Positions 37,744 to 38,145 of a stretch of DNA of 38,145 nucleotides are shown here, one piece after another; within the stretch, counting starts at the first letter, position 1, and each line of letters opens with the position of its first letter. Both the position numbers and the translations under genes were made by a program. A model generated the notes under the pieces. That model was not told the origin of the DNA. It saw only the letters and a program-made list of their open reading frames with translations, and did not search any database. This DNA comes from Plantago elongata (lineage: Eukaryota > Streptophyta > Magnoliopsida > Lamiales > Plantaginaceae): assembly GCA_036897095.1 (NCBI GenBank), contig JAYMSP010000976.1, positions 1 to 38,145 on the forward strand. Direction: 5' to 3'.

Positions 37744-38145
37744 CTGCAGCAGCAAGACAGAGATTTGAGTACATTATCATGATAATTCTTGATCAATGAA
37801 CAGAGGCATCAGCATTATCAAAAACAATTACAATTACATCCTTCATGTACATTAGAATTCAGTTTGAAGTGTAATCTACTTTAGATTTAGATCCCAAGAC
37901 ACAGAAAAATTAGAAAACAGGTATTAGTAATGACTAGAGCTATTTCCCCAGTAGCATACATCTTCATATGTTTGCAGTTGCTACTCAAATTCAAACATAA
38001 AATATATGCACAACAAAAAAAAAAACGATTTTGTTTGCTTGCACAACATGAATATTTTCTTCCTCAGTTCCACTAAAACACCAGCCTAACACTTGTCTCA
38101 TTCCTATTTCTAAAAGTCACATTGACCTGGCTTCAGCAAGAGAAG

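Overview
This window is plant nuclear DNA, most likely from a eudicot. It has AT-rich intergenic sequence, small GT-AG introns, plant gene families and dense relics of LINE and MITE elements. The species cannot be fixed from the sequence alone. Four multi-exon genes could be rebuilt exon by exon so that every splice phase closes and the length fits the family. They are two alcohol dehydrogenases (379 and 380 aa), a plastid acyl-ACP desaturase (379 aa), a plastid maltose exporter of the MEX1 type (421 aa) and a serine carboxypeptidase-like protein of the SCPL42 type (475 aa), which makes five proteins from four families.

Layout. (i) 1-16.4 kb is an ADH cluster: the 5' end of a third ADH copy runs off the left edge (minus), followed by an intact ADH gene (2246-4156, minus) and a second intact gene in opposite orientation (12649-16316, plus). 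A minisatellite (4.9-5.1 kb) and a decayed, nearly full-length LINE retrotransposon (about 5.1-11.4 kb, minus) lie between the two intact genes. (ii) 16.4-18.5 kb is repeat-rich non-coding DNA. (iii) 18.6-19.9 kb is the desaturase. (iv) 20.0-20.5 kb is a nested pair of Stowaway-like MITEs. (v) 22.0-26.2 kb is the MEX1 gene with a probable 5' UTR intron. (vi) 26.5-30 kb is AT-rich, with a degenerate repeat field and a LINE fragment. (vii) 30.2-30.9 kb holds a candidate small secreted Cys/His-rich protein gene of no recognised family. (viii) 32.2-35.3 kb is the carboxypeptidase. (ix) 36.5-38.1 kb has one possible gene remnant and a probable terminal exon of a gene that continues beyond the right edge.

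The genes do not form a pathway. ADH acts in cytosolic fermentation, the desaturase and MEX1 act in plastid lipid and starch metabolism, and SCPL is secretory. The strongest unusual observations are a nearly perfect 51-nt-arm hairpin in intron 1 of the plus-strand ADH, a GC-AG intron and an extra intron in that gene, an unusual segment in the minus-strand ADH, loss of the TATA region in the third ADH copy, an in-frame 43-codon duplication in the LINE endonuclease, and the orphan secreted peptide gene. No convincing multi-gene novel system was seen.
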